DNA of 64,000 nucleotides. Origin: an uncultured Collinsella sp. (GTDB lineage: Bacteria > Actinomycetota > Coriobacteriia > Coriobacteriales > Coriobacteriaceae). This document shows, in pieces, positions 43,721-52,187 of the stretch; position 1 is the stretch's first letter; the number at the start of each line of letters is the position of its first letter. The translations under genes and the position numbers were made by a program. The notes beneath the pieces are model-generated. The model worked only from the letters and a program-made list of their open reading frames with translations, ran no database searches and was not told where the DNA came from. The DNA lies in NCBI GenBank assembly GCA_902479075.1, contig CABSNK010000012.1, positions 1 through 64,000 of the forward strand, read 5' to 3'.

Positions 43721-44221
43721 ATGGTTCGTGTCGACATAGAGACTATCGTCATGGCCGCCGGTCCCGTGCCATCGCTTATCGTGCTTCGCGAGCGCTGCAG
43801 CAAGTCGGATTCCCCCGCGCCGCTGCGCTCCCTCTCCATCCAGACCGGCTCGTTTGAGGCTGCGGCAATCAGCCGCGGCATCGACAGCGGTCGCGCCGAT
43901 CGCCCGATCACGCACGACCTGCTGCTCGACACCGTCGACGCCCTGGGCGCCAAGCTCGAGCGCGTCGAAATCGTCCGCGCCGAGCCGCCCGTGTTTTACG
44001 CGACGGTTGTCGTGTTGGCCGATGGCAACGAGCATCGGATCGATGCGCGTCCGAGCGATGCTATCGCCCTCGCCGTGCGCAGTAATGCCCCCATGTTCGT
44101 TGAAGACGACATCATGAATCGATTGGGCACCGTCTCACCGCACGCCGAGGAAGTCGACGACGAGCAAGAGTTCGAAGAGTTCGATGAGTTCGTTCACACG
44201 CTCTCGCCCGATGATTTTTAA
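43721..44221 (+). CDS. bifunctional nuclease-family (DUF151) protein
   Basis: About 166 aa. Residues about 1-135 match the BFN/DUF151 fold, with FYATVVVLADGNEHRIDARPSDAIALAVRSNAPMFV as the hallmark. Related proteins in Mycobacterium and plants have been described as nucleases or regulators; the function here is unproven. The tail is very acidic (EEVDDEQEFEEFDEF). GGAGG lies 7 nt or so before the ATG at 43721; the longer start at 43691 lacks a site. The next gene begins with no gap. Confidence 0.87.
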   Translation: MVRVDIETIVMAAGPVPSLIVLRERCSKSDSPAPLRSLSIQTGSFEAAAISRGIDSGRADRPITHDLLLDTVDALGAKLERVEIVRAEPPVFYATVVVLADGNEHRIDARPSDAIALAVRSNAPMFVEDDIMNRLGTVSPHAEEVDDEQEFEEFDEFVHTLSPDDF

Positions 44222-44611
44222 ATGCTCGACAAACATGCGACGGAGTGCGTGCTCGTGAGCGCCGGAGTTTCTGCCGAGACGGCTGCGATCGCCCGCGAGG
44301 CCCAGATGCGCTCGGAGGCTTCTGAGGCGGCACGCATCGCCTATGTGACGCAGGCCCGCACGCTTCGCGAACGCCGCGGCTCGTTTATCAAGATGGCCGT
44401 CATCTCCGCCCTTGTCGCGGCAATCTGTTCGCGCCTTCGTGGTACAGTTGGTGCGCTTGGGTTTTCGATCTCTACGGGGCTGGTGATCTGGGGCGTGGTC
44501 GATGCAGTCATGCTGACCAGCCAGATCAAGGTGCTCGACAAGCGCGCGTCGGACATGATGCGAGCCCGCGATGCCGCCGCTAAGATCGCCGCCGAGGCGC
44601 AAGAACTGTAA
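44222..44611 (+). CDS. small two-TM protein of unknown function
   Basis: A 129-aa protein whose ATG directly follows the stop of the DUF151 gene (TAAATG). An amphipathic Ala/Arg/Glu-rich N-terminus precedes two hydrophobic segments (about 56-70 and 77-98), and a helical charged tail follows. It belongs to the three-gene unit 43721-45091. No family recognised. Confidence 0.7.
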   Translation: MLDKHATECVLVSAGVSAETAAIAREAQMRSEASEAARIAYVTQARTLRERRGSFIKMAVISALVAAICSRLRGTVGALGFSISTGLVIWGVVDAVMLTSQIKVLDKRASDMMRARDAAAKIAAEAQEL

Positions 44612-44641
44612 CGACGCCAGACTCGATGGGAAGGTCTAAAG

Positions 44642-45091
44642 ATGGCACAGGATATGCAGGACGCCGGTAACGTCTCCGCCGAGCTCGACGCCATGGTGTG
44701 CGATCTGATCGGCGCGTTCTTGGATGACCTTGCCGCCGGTGAAAACCCCGGCGTGGTCGTGGCAATTGAGGACGCCGCTTCCAACCGTTATCTGGCGGCG
44801 CTCGATGAGGATGGCGAAGAGGCGTGCCTCGAGGCGGCCACCAACTTTATCTCCGAGCACAAGATGGGTCTTAAGGACGAGGGCCTGGGCCGTATCGCCC
44901 GCTATGCCATCGGCTATACCGGCTGCGTCGAGATTGACGGCGGCTACCATGACGCTCTGCTCGTGAGTTTTTTTGAGACGACGCTCGAGAGCGGTTTTTC
45001 GGCATATGTGCTGTATGAGGGCATGGGCGCCGGCGATGGTTTTATGTGGAGCGACCCTGAACCTGCAGGTGAGGAAACCCCTCTCATCTAA
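44642..45091 (+). CDS. conserved-looking acidic cytosolic protein
   Basis: A 149-aa soluble acidic protein with no signal or membrane segment (GVVVAIEDAASNRYLAAL, ALLVSFFETTLESGFSAYVLYEG). It starts 30 nt after the small membrane protein gene with AAGGTC upstream. The family is not recognised and no catalytic motif is evident. Confidence 0.7.
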   Translation: MAQDMQDAGNVSAELDAMVCDLIGAFLDDLAAGENPGVVVAIEDAASNRYLAALDEDGEEACLEAATNFISEHKMGLKDEGLGRIARYAIGYTGCVEIDGGYHDALLVSFFETTLESGFSAYVLYEGMGAGDGFMWSDPEPAGEETPLI

Positions 45092-45208
45092 AATCGCTAA
45101 AATAAACGAGTTTTCGGTAAAAGGCTCAATATTCCCGCCGAGCGTTGTATCGCTGGGCGGGTCGCATACGCGTGCCGTTTGTATATGGATAGAAGATAGG
45201 GGAACTAC

Positions 45209-47047
45209 ATGCGCGTAGACAATCTGAGGAACATCGCCATCATCGCTCACGTCGACCACGGCAAGACAACGATGGTCGACAAGCTCCTGCGTGCCACGGA
45301 CGCCTTCCGTGCCAACCAGCAGGTCGAGGACCGCGTCCTGGATTCCAACGACCAGGAGCGCGAGCGCGGCATTACGATTCTCGCCAAGAACATCTCTATC
45401 GAGTACAAGGACGTTAAGATCAACGTCATCGATACCCCGGGCCACGCCGACTTTGGCGGCGAGGTCGAGCGCGTGCTGCGTATGGCCGACGGCGCCCTGC
45501 TGCTGGTCGACGCTTTTGAGGGCCCCATGCCCCAGACCCGCTTCGTGCTGCGTCACGCTATCGACACCGGCCTTAAGATCATGATCGTCATCAACAAGAT
45601 CGACCGTCCGGGTGCCAACCCCGAGAAGGCCTACAACGACTGCCTGGACCTCATGGCCGACCTGGGCGCCACCGACGACCAGCTTGAGTTCGCCATGGAA
45701 CACGCGGTCTACGCCAGCGCCATGAATGGCTTTGCCCGCCTTGACCCCAACGACGGCAACATGGACATGTATCCGCTGCTCGATATGATCATCGACGACA
45801 TGCCCGCGCCCGAGGTTGACGAGAACGCCCCGCTGGCCATGCAGTGCGTGACCATCGACCACTCCAACTTCGTTGGCCGTATCGGCATCGGTCGCGTGTA
45901 CTCCGGCACTATCCACCAGGGCGACCAGATTCTGGTTGTCAAGAACGACGGCTCCAGCGCCACCGCTACCGTCAAACAGCTCTTTACCTTCGACTACCTG
46001 GGCCGCACCGAGTGCCAGGAAGTCGGCGCAGGCGACATTGCCGCCGTCGTGGGCATTGACCGCACCGATATCGGTGATGTCTACACCGATCCCGAGAACC
46101 CCGTCGAGCTCGAGCCCATCGAGATCGACCCGCCGACCATGTCCATCGTCTTTGAGGCTTCGACCTCCCCGCTCGTCGGTCGCGACGGCGACATCGTAGG
46201 CGCCCGTCAGCTCAAGGAGCGCCTGTTCAACGAGGCCGAGAACAACGTGACCATGAAGATCGAGGAGCTCGAGGACAAGAGCGGCGTCGAGGTCTCGGGC
46301 CGCGGCATTCTGCACCTGTCCGTTCTGATGGAGTCCATGCGCCGCGAGGGCTTTGAGTTCCAGGTCGGCCGTCCCCGCGTTCTGTTTAAGAAGGACGAGA
46401 ACGGTAACAAGATGGAGCCCGTCGAGCAGGCCGTCGTCGAGTGCCCGGACGAGTACTCGGGTAAGGTCGTTGAGGTCTTCGGCACCTCCGGCGGCATCAT
46501 GACGAGCATGGATACCTCGGGCATCGTGACGCACCTCGAGTTCAAGATCCCGACCCGCGGCATCATGGGTCTTAAGAACCGCATCATGAACGTTACCCAC
46601 GGCGAGGGCGTGTTCTACCACACCTTCCTGGAGTATGGTCCTTACGCCGGCGAGATCGGTAACCGTCAGAACGGCGCCATGATCTCCATGACCACCGAGA
46701 AGGCCGTTGCCTATGCTCTGGGTACGCTGCAGGAGCGCGGCCAGCTGTTTGTTGAGCCGGGCACCGAGTGCTATGAGGGCATGATCGTGGGCGAGCGCAG
46801 CAAGGCCGGCGACATGGTCGTCAACATCGCCCGTACCAAGAACCTGGGCAACCAGCGTTCCTCGACCTCCGATATCTCCGTCCAGCTGGTGCCGCCCCGC
46901 ACTTTCTCGCTGGAGGAAGCGCTGGAGTACATCGCCGACGACGAGCTGGTCGAGATCACTCCCAAGAACATTCGCCTGCGCAAGCGTCTGCTCAACGCCA
47001 CCGACCGCAAGAAGGCTGCCGTTCGCGCCGGCCAGGTCAACAAATAA
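45209..47047 (+). CDS. typA: ribosome-associated GTPase TypA/BipA
   Basis: A 612-aa translational GTPase related to EF-G and LepA. G1 AHVDHGKTTMVDKLL, the switch I region ERERGITI, G3 DTPGHADFGGEVER and G4 NKIDRPGA are intact; the C-terminal BipA domain ends with RLLNATDRKKAAVRAG. Helps ribosome assembly and stress adaptation. Preceded by a hairpin (about 45134-45161) of unknown role and followed by its own terminator. Confidence 0.97.
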   Translation: MRVDNLRNIAIIAHVDHGKTTMVDKLLRATDAFRANQQVEDRVLDSNDQERERGITILAKNISIEYKDVKINVIDTPGHADFGGEVERVLRMADGALLLVDAFEGPMPQTRFVLRHAIDTGLKIMIVINKIDRPGANPEKAYNDCLDLMADLGATDDQLEFAMEHAVYASAMNGFARLDPNDGNMDMYPLLDMIIDDMPAPEVDENAPLAMQCVTIDHSNFVGRIGIGRVYSGTIHQGDQILVVKNDGSSATATVKQLFTFDYLGRTECQEVGAGDIAAVVGIDRTDIGDVYTDPENPVELEPIEIDPPTMSIVFEASTSPLVGRDGDIVGARQLKERLFNEAENNVTMKIEELEDKSGVEVSGRGILHLSVLMESMRREGFEFQVGRPRVLFKKDENGNKMEPVEQAVVECPDEYSGKVVEVFGTSGGIMTSMDTSGIVTHLEFKIPTRGIMGLKNRIMNVTHGEGVFYHTFLEYGPYAGEIGNRQNGAMISMTTEKAVAYALGTLQERGQLFVEPGTECYEGMIVGERSKAGDMVVNIARTKNLGNQRSSTSDISVQLVPPRTFSLEEALEYIADDELVEITPKNIRLRKRLLNATDRKKAAVRAGQVNK

Positions 47048-47074
47048 GCGCTGGGCTTTATAGCGACTAACAAG

Positions 47075-47106
47075 AAAGGGCGTCGACTGCAATGGTCGGC
47101 GCCCTT
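47075..47106 (+). terminator. terminator of typA
   Basis: Stem AAGGGCGTCGAC with GTCGGCGCCCTT and TTTTT after it (one bulged base). Confidence 0.9.
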
Positions 47107-47176
47107 TTTGGTGCAAGGGGATTGAGCTGGTCTGCACCGCCACAAGGGTGCCTGGCCCCTTTGTGGCGGTTGGCGG

Positions 47177-48325
47177 CTAAGCGGTGGGGAGTCCCGGTGT
47201 GTTGGCTGCCTGCTGCGGCTTGAGGTGGGCGTTGCGCCAGATGATTTGGATGATGTAGCCGAGCATAAAGACAAAGGCTACGCCGCTGATGAAGTCGCCT
47301 ACGAGGGGGATTGCCGTAAGCGCGCCCGCGGCGATGCCGCCCACGGCCGCCATGGCGTAACGGTTCTGGCTGTGTCCGACCATGCGGGCGATTGCGCACC
47401 CCGCAAAGGCACTCGACACCAATGCGATGCCGATAACGCCGCACAAGAGGGTTCCGGCAAGCGACAGGCCAGCGATAGAGATAATCAGCAGCAGGACGGC
47501 GGGGACGACAGCAATCGTACCCAGAAGACCGCTCACCCACAGGGGCGTGGGGCGCTGGTGGAGCATGCCGGCGGCGCTGGCGGTTGCACGCGGAAAGACG
47601 AGCTCGAGCAGCAGGGCGACAAAGCAGGTCGAGAGCGCCGCGGCGACGATGCCGCCGATGATGTCATTGGCGGTCGTTGTCGCGTTCTCGTTCTCGGTGC
47701 GGTCGATCTTCAGTGCGCCTACCTCGGCTCCCGCGGCGCGCTCGGGGTCCTCGGAAACGTGCGCGTTTACGGTGCCGGTAATGCGGGCATTCTTGCCCAA
47801 GACGAGCTTATCGGCCCAAACCTCGACATCGCCATCGACGGTGCCGTCGATGGTCACCGTATCGCCTGCAAGTGCCGCCGACTTGGTGGAGCCTCGCAGG
47901 GCAACCGTCTCGCCCATCGCGTAAAAACAGTTGGCGGTGCTGCCGGTGTTGAGCACGACGTGCTGGCCGGCCACCGTGACGCTGCCATCAACCGTGGTCT
48001 TGGCAATGTCGATGGTGCGTGCCGCCAGACGGACGGCGCCGCCCACCGTGCAGTCGCGGATCGAGAGGGTATCGCCCGCGGCGATGATATCGCGGTCGAT
48101 GGGCGCATCGTCCAAGTTGAGAGCCTGGCCTGCCCAGTACAGGTCACCCTCGACGCCGGACGGATTGGCGTCATTGTCGGTCGCAAGTATGTTTCCTGCG
48201 GTGTCCGTGCCGGCGAACGACGCCGTGGGAAGTGCGGTGAGCGCCAGCACGATGAGCGCGAATAGGATGGTGATGCGGCCCCACGCTTTACGGCGCTGGG
48301 TCGACGGGAATTGATTGCAGGGCAT
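47177..48325 (-). CDS. exported bactofilin-like membrane protein
   Basis: About 382 aa. A signal or first TM segment (about 17-38) is followed by a right-handed beta-helix-like region (about 60-200) with repeated short phrases (GDTLSIRDCTVGGAVRLAARTIDI, DGSVTVAGQ, DGDVEVWADKLVLG) typical of polymer-forming bactofilin folds. Four or five membrane helices then occupy about 225-370. Bactofilins build scaffolds at the cell surface or membrane. Start ATG 48325 after GAAGGA. No operon partner is close. Confidence 0.8.
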   Translation of the reverse strand: MPCNQFPSTQRRKAWGRITILFALIVLALTALPTASFAGTDTAGNILATDNDANPSGVEGDLYWAGQALNLDDAPIDRDIIAAGDTLSIRDCTVGGAVRLAARTIDIAKTTVDGSVTVAGQHVVLNTGSTANCFYAMGETVALRGSTKSAALAGDTVTIDGTVDGDVEVWADKLVLGKNARITGTVNAHVSEDPERAAGAEVGALKIDRTENENATTTANDIIGGIVAAALSTCFVALLLELVFPRATASAAGMLHQRPTPLWVSGLLGTIAVVPAVLLLIISIAGLSLAGTLLCGVIGIALVSSAFAGCAIARMVGHSQNRYAMAAVGGIAAGALTAIPLVGDFISGVAFVFMLGYIIQIIWRNAHLKPQQAANTPGLPTA

Positions 48326-48431
48326 AGTGAATCCTTCGTCAGATGCTCGATATGCACCTAACAGGGTACCCAACGCATGGGCGCTCTAAAAGAACCTCTC
48401 GGTTGCATTTCGAAGGATGAGCCCGCGCCAC

Positions 48432-49121
48432 CTACTTTTTGCGGTGCAAAAAGCGTGCGATGTCTTCCTCGGTGGGGCTTTTGATGTCAAAACGCAGCGA
48501 CAGCCAGCGCAGCCCCATGGTTATCGCAACGCATACGATCAACGCGGTGATGTTGCTGACGACGCCGCTCATGACAAGGCATACGTAGCTCGCCGAGCCG
48601 GCGATGGCTGCGATGGCATAGAAGTTGGTGCGCTGGAAAATGCCCGGCACCACGCCCATAAAACTGTCGCGTAGCATGCCGCCGCCCACCGCGGTGAAAA
48701 AGCCCATCATGATGCACACCGCCGGCGCAAAGCCGTAGACCAGCGCCTTGTCTGCTCCGGTGGCGGCATAGATACCAACCGAGACGATGTCGAGCAGGGG
48801 GATGAGTTTTTCGGGCTTGTCGACGATTGCCGGGAAAATGTAGATGATGGCTGCCGTGGCAATGGAAAGCGGGAGCGCCATCGGCTGGTTGAGGATGTAG
48901 ACGTTGCCAACTTGCAGCGTCATATCGCGCAAAAGACCGCCGCCCAGGCCGCAAACCACGGCGAGCGCGACGGCGCCCACCAGGTCGAGCTTGTGCTCGC
49001 GCGCAACCAGAACTCCTGAGATCGATGCCGCGACAACAGCGAACATCTCAAGCCAAAACGGAATAGCGACCATGGCATCCGAGGCATGTGAGGTAACGGT
49101 CATAGCGGCGACGATGGGCAA
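48432..49121 (-). CDS. TRIC-type (UPF0126) membrane channel family protein
   Basis: A 229-aa protein with about seven membrane helices and the two-fold repeat typical of YicG/UPF0126: GLGGGLLRDM in the first half and AVGGGMLRDSFM in the second. Prokaryotic relatives have been shown to be trimeric cation channels. The TTG start at 49121 is preceded by AAGGA; ATG at 49103 is the other possibility. Confidence 0.88.
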   Translation of the reverse strand: MPIVAAMTVTSHASDAMVAIPFWLEMFAVVAASISGVLVAREHKLDLVGAVALAVVCGLGGGLLRDMTLQVGNVYILNQPMALPLSIATAAIIYIFPAIVDKPEKLIPLLDIVSVGIYAATGADKALVYGFAPAVCIMMGFFTAVGGGMLRDSFMGVVPGIFQRTNFYAIAAIAGSASYVCLVMSGVVSNITALIVCVAITMGLRWLSLRFDIKSPTEEDIARFLHRKK

Positions 49122-49490
49122 GATAGGGTCCTTCTGATTGCGGGTTTAGATAGTGCCCGTACATAGTACATGGTTGACGGGTCTGGCGACCCTATTGCTC
49201 GGTAAACGGTCGGGACTGGATGCGGGCGTAGGGCCAAACATGTACGTCAGCCTCCAAAGATGTCAAAAATGTCGGGTTTGGAGGGTGATGTACGCGTTTG
49301 TGATTTTGGGCCGGGATCGAACGTGATGCGGGCGCGGGTTGGATAGGAGGGATGTCCAAATTTTGAGCGGAGCTCAAAATTTATCCGGTCGGCTTACGTC
49401 GACCGCGCTGCGCTAAAAACGCGCCAGCGGCGCGTTTTCTTTACGCTCCGCGCCCTGGCGGGTTCGAATCCCTCCTCCTACGCCGTATTT
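49122..49490. repeat. repeat-rich gap with inverted repeats and a tRNA-Ser 3'-end copy
   Basis: No gene seen. Contents: an imperfect inverted repeat (GTACGTCAGCCTCCAAA at 49242-49258 with TTTGGAGGGTGATGTAC); a perfect hairpin AAATTTTGAGC / GCTCAAAATTT (about 49358-49381); a GC-rich hairpin around 49417-49440; and, near 49459-49480, GGGTTCGAATCCCTCCTCC, which equals the 3' end of the tRNA-Ser at 49549-49639 but on the opposite strand. The T-arm part is preceded by CGCTCCGCGCCCTGG, as in the elements beside tRNA-Lys and tRNA-Gly. Confidence 0.65.
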
Positions 49491-49510
49491 GCTTGTTAGG
49501 GACTCAAAAC

Positions 49511-49540
49511 AAAAAAGCTCCCATTCTTGGGAGCTTTCTC
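49511..49540 (-). terminator. terminator of tRNA-Ser(CGA)
   Basis: Stem AAAGCTCCC / GGGAGCTTT with a short loop and a T run on the minus strand. Confidence 0.9.
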
Positions 49541-49548
49541 AACCAAAA

Positions 49549-49639
49549 TGGCGGAGGAGGAGGGATTCGAACCCTCGTGACCTTATACAGGCCAAACGGT
49601 TTTCGAGACCGCCGCATTCAACCACTCTGCCACCCCTCC
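49549..49639 (-). tRNA. tRNA-Ser (anticodon CGA)
   Basis: A class II tRNA with a long variable arm. 5' GGAGGGGTGGCAGAGTGG, anticodon loop CTCGAAA, T-loop TTCGAAT, acceptor CTCCTCC, discriminator G and encoded CCA. Confidence 0.95.
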
Positions 49640-49652
49640 GCGTGGGGTAAAA

Positions 49653-49680
49653 ACAAAGCAGGCTCAAAGGCCTGCTTTGG
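49653..49680 (-). terminator. hairpin between the two tRNA-Ser genes
   Basis: Stem AAAGCAGGC / GCCTGCTTT between the two minus-strand tRNA-Ser genes; probably the terminator of tRNA-Ser(GGA). Confidence 0.8.
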
Positions 49681-49687
49681 AATTAAC

Positions 49688-49778
49688 TGGCGGAGAGTCA
49701 GGGATTTGAACCCTGGAGACGCTTTTGACGCCTACACGATTTCCAATCGTGCTCCTTCGGCCACTCGGACAACTCTCC
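49688..49778 (-). tRNA. tRNA-Ser (anticodon GGA)
   Basis: A class II tRNA with 5' GGAGAGTTGTCCGAGTGG, anticodon loop TTGGAAA, long variable arm, T-loop TTCAAAT, acceptor ACTCTCC, discriminator G and encoded CCA. Confidence 0.95.
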
Positions 49779-50082
49779 GTTAAATGCGAAAGTCAGTATA
49801 CACGAGGAATCGCAAAGTGCAAACAGAAAACTTGGCATTTTTTTGATTCGCGGTGTCGCATGCCACGCCTTACGTGCGCGATATAAGCAGCCTGACCAGC
49901 AAAATCGTGCGAAGCAAAATGTTCAAAAAAGGACGTAATAAGCCACGGGCGAACGAAGTTAAAAATTCTTTGCAAGTCGATTGAGCCACTGGTATGCATT
50001 TTGCGACCACAGCCTTGTGCCCGTTGACCTGCGGCTTGGCCCAGTTTGTCCCCGCGGCATCGTATCTTGTCCACAGATCCGT

Positions 50083-50120
50083 CAAGCTTTTGGTCAGCAT
50101 TTGGTTGGAATGCGCATGAA
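50083..50120 (+). promoter_or_regulatory. bipartite motif shared with the adhesin leader
   Basis: CAAGCTTTTGGTCAG (50083-50097), 16 bases, then GCATGAA (50114-50120). The two blocks and the spacing match 12175-12212 exactly. It lies 155 nt upstream of rpsF in the gap 49779-50274, which otherwise holds two hairpins. Promoter or operator is the simplest reading. Confidence 0.5.
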
Positions 50121-50219
50121 ACGCCGTGCGAGTATGGGCATATGTGGAGGTCATGAGGTTGTAGCTGCATATTCTTGCAGCCTAGGAGGTTGAAAGATAT
50201 TATTACCAAGTCTTTTCCT

Positions 50220-50248
50220 GCTTCAGGCGCACCTTCACGACCTGAAGC
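50220..50248 (+). promoter_or_regulatory. leader hairpin before rpsF
   Basis: Perfect 8-bp stem GCTTCAGG / CCTGAAGC with a 13-nt loop, ending 27 nt before the rpsF start. A second hairpin (GCTGCA / TGCAGC) lies at 50164-50181. Many rpsF operons are controlled by S6:S18 binding their leader; whether this hairpin does that is inference. Confidence 0.45.
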
Positions 50249-50274
50249 CACATTTGCCCAGAGGAGGTGACAAT

Positions 50275-50568
50275 ATGAAGGCTTATGAACTGCTGTTCTT
50301 TGTTGACCCGTCGCTCGACCCCGAGACTCGTCTCGCTGTTATGAAGCGTATCGATACCACGATCGCTGAGGGCGCTGGCAAGGTCGACTCCGTTGACGAG
50401 TGGGGCAAGCGCAAGCTCGCCTACGAGATCAACGACCTCACCGATGGTGACTACACCCTCATCAACTTCCACGCAGATCCTACCCAGATCGCCGAGCTTG
50501 ATCGCGTCCTGCGCATCACCGACGCTGTGGTCCGCCACATGATCGTCCGTCGCGACGACCAGGAGTAA
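50275..50568 (+). CDS. rpsF: 30S ribosomal protein S6
   Basis: A 97-aa S6 with KAYELLFFVDPS at the start and RKLAYEINDLTDGDYTLINF in the middle. ATG at 50275 after GAGGAGG; the earlier in-frame start at 50254 is not preceded by a site. First gene of rpsF-ssb-rpsR-rplI. Confidence 0.97.
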   Translation: MKAYELLFFVDPSLDPETRLAVMKRIDTTIAEGAGKVDSVDEWGKRKLAYEINDLTDGDYTLINFHADPTQIAELDRVLRITDAVVRHMIVRRDDQE

Positions 50569-50616
50569 GACTGTCGTTTTGGACTGGGCTTGTGCCCCAA
50601 GAGGAAGTAGTGAGTT

Positions 50617-51069
50617 ATGAGCATCAATCGAGTGAACATCACCGGTAACCTCACCCGCGATCCCGAGCTGCGCGCCACCGCCGGCGGAACCCAGGTTCTG
50701 TCCTTTGGCGTCGCCGTCAACGATCGTCGCCGTAACGCGCAGACTGGCGAGTGGGAGGACTATCCCAACTTTGTCGACTGCACTATGTTCGGCACCCGCG
50801 CCGAGGCCGTGAGTCGTTTCCTGGCAAAGGGAAACAAGGTCGCGATCGAGGGCAAGCTGCGCTACAGCTCTTGGGAGCGCGACGGCCAGCGCCGGAGCAA
50901 GCTTGAGGTCATCGTCGATGAGATCGAGTTTATGAGCTCCCGTGGTGGCCAGGGTGGCTACGATCAGGGCGGTTACGCCCCCGCAGCTCCCGCGCCCGCA
51001 GCACGTCCTGCCGCACCGGTGGCCACGCCGCCCGCGGTCGACGTCTACGATGAGGACATCCCGTTCTAA
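50617..51069 (+). CDS. ssb: single-stranded DNA-binding protein
   Basis: A 150-aa SSB. The OB fold (about 1-105) has the usual start SINRVNITGNLTRDPELR; a Gly/Ala/Pro-rich linker and the acidic tip DEDIPF, which docks partner proteins, follow. It lies between rpsF and rpsR, the standard order. Confidence 0.97.
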   Translation: MSINRVNITGNLTRDPELRATAGGTQVLSFGVAVNDRRRNAQTGEWEDYPNFVDCTMFGTRAEAVSRFLAKGNKVAIEGKLRYSSWERDGQRRSKLEVIVDEIEFMSSRGGQGGYDQGGYAPAAPAPAARPAAPVATPPAVDVYDEDIPF

Positions 51070-51141
51070 GGGTTGTTCACCTATTTTTGAGTGAGAGGCG
51101 GCTTCGGTTCGCCGAAGTTGCCAAATGAAAGGTATTTTGAC

Positions 51142-51408
51142 ATGGCTAATGATTATTCTGCACGTCAGCCGCGTCGTAAGTACTGCCAGTTCTGCAAGGA
51201 GAACACTGAGTTCATCGACTATAAGGACACTCAGCTTCTCCGTAAGTACATGACCGACCGTGGCAAGATCAAGCCCCGTCGCGTCACTGGCGCTTGCACG
51301 CAGCATCAGCATGACATCGCCAACGCCATCAAGCGCGCCCGCGAGATGGCTCTCCTGCCGTACACCGTCCCCGTGGTTTCCTCTCGTGGCAACCGCGACC
51401 GCGGCTAA
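51142..51408 (+). CDS. rpsR: 30S ribosomal protein S18
   Basis: An 88-aa S18, with CQFC near residue 14, DYKDTQLLRKYMTDRGKIKPRRVTG and the later Cys in ACTQHQHD. The Cys set suggests the zinc-binding form. ATG 51142 after AAAGG; the frame begins earlier at 51091 but those residues are not S18. Confidence 0.96.
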   Translation: MANDYSARQPRRKYCQFCKENTEFIDYKDTQLLRKYMTDRGKIKPRRVTGACTQHQHDIANAIKRAREMALLPYTVPVVSSRGNRDRG

Positions 51409-51423
51409 GAAGGGAGACGCATC

Positions 51424-51963
51424 ATGAAGGTTATTCTTCTCGATGAGATTAAGGGCAAGGGCGGCGAGGGTGACGTCGTAGAGGTCGCTCAGGGTTACGC
51501 TGAGAACTTCCTGTTCCCCAAGAAGCTCGCTGTTGCCGCCACCAAGGGCAACCTCAAGCAGCTCGACGAGCGTCGCAACAACATCGCCAAGCGCGAGGCC
51601 GTCCGTCTGGCTACCGCCAACGAGACCAAGGCTGCCTTCGAGGGCAAGACGGTCACCGTTGACGTTAAGGTCGGCGACGAGGGCATCCTCTTTGGCTCCG
51701 TTACCGCCGCTATGATCGCTGACGCCATCAAGGCTCAGCTCGGTATGGACATCGACCGCAAGCGCGTCGAGCTCGGTAAGCCCATCAAGGTTGCCGGTGC
51801 CCACACCGTTGCCATCTCGCTGTACCGCGAGATCAAGGCCGAGGTTGTCGTTCTCGTCGGCGTTACCGCCGAGGAGCTCGCTGCCGAGGCTGAGGCTGAG
51901 GAGGCCACTGAGGTCGCCGAGGCCGAGACCGCCGAGGTCGAGACCGAGGCTGCTGCCGAGTAG
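51424..51963 (+). CDS. rplI: 50S ribosomal protein L9
   Basis: A 179-aa L9. N-terminal KVILLDEIKGKGGEGDVVEVAQGYAENFL is typical. The usual protein ends near residue 148; here about 30 more residues rich in Ala/Glu/Thr/Val follow, like the acidic tails of several actinobacterial ribosomal proteins. Last gene of the rpsF operon. Confidence 0.97.
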   Translation: MKVILLDEIKGKGGEGDVVEVAQGYAENFLFPKKLAVAATKGNLKQLDERRNNIAKREAVRLATANETKAAFEGKTVTVDVKVGDEGILFGSVTAAMIADAIKAQLGMDIDRKRVELGKPIKVAGAHTVAISLYREIKAEVVVLVGVTAEELAAEAEAEEATEVAEAETAEVETEAAAE

Positions 51964-51994
51964 CATTTGCTGCAACGCAACAATCTTGTTCTAA

Positions 51995-52028
51995 GAAGGG
52001 CGCTCTGGGAGACCAGGGCGCCCTTTTA
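51995..52028 (+). terminator. terminator of the rpsF operon
   Basis: Stem AAGGGCGCTCTGG / CCAGGGCGCCCTT (one bulge) with a short loop and TTTTATTTT tail. Confidence 0.9.
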
Positions 52029-52187
52029 TTTTCTACGCTTGGCGAGCGCCATGGCAGGCGTTGCGGTGAGGTTCCAAATGCGGGACCGTTCATCCGTTTC
52101 GTTCGGTGATGATTGCCGGGGCGCGGCCCGTTTTGGGACTGTGGCTGATACTATGGATGCTCGCAAGCGATATGAATGAGGATGCTC

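Noticed and set aside
44636..47143. 835-residue frame antisense to typA
   Set aside because: TypA motifs are intact on the plus strand; this frame is a codon-bias shadow.
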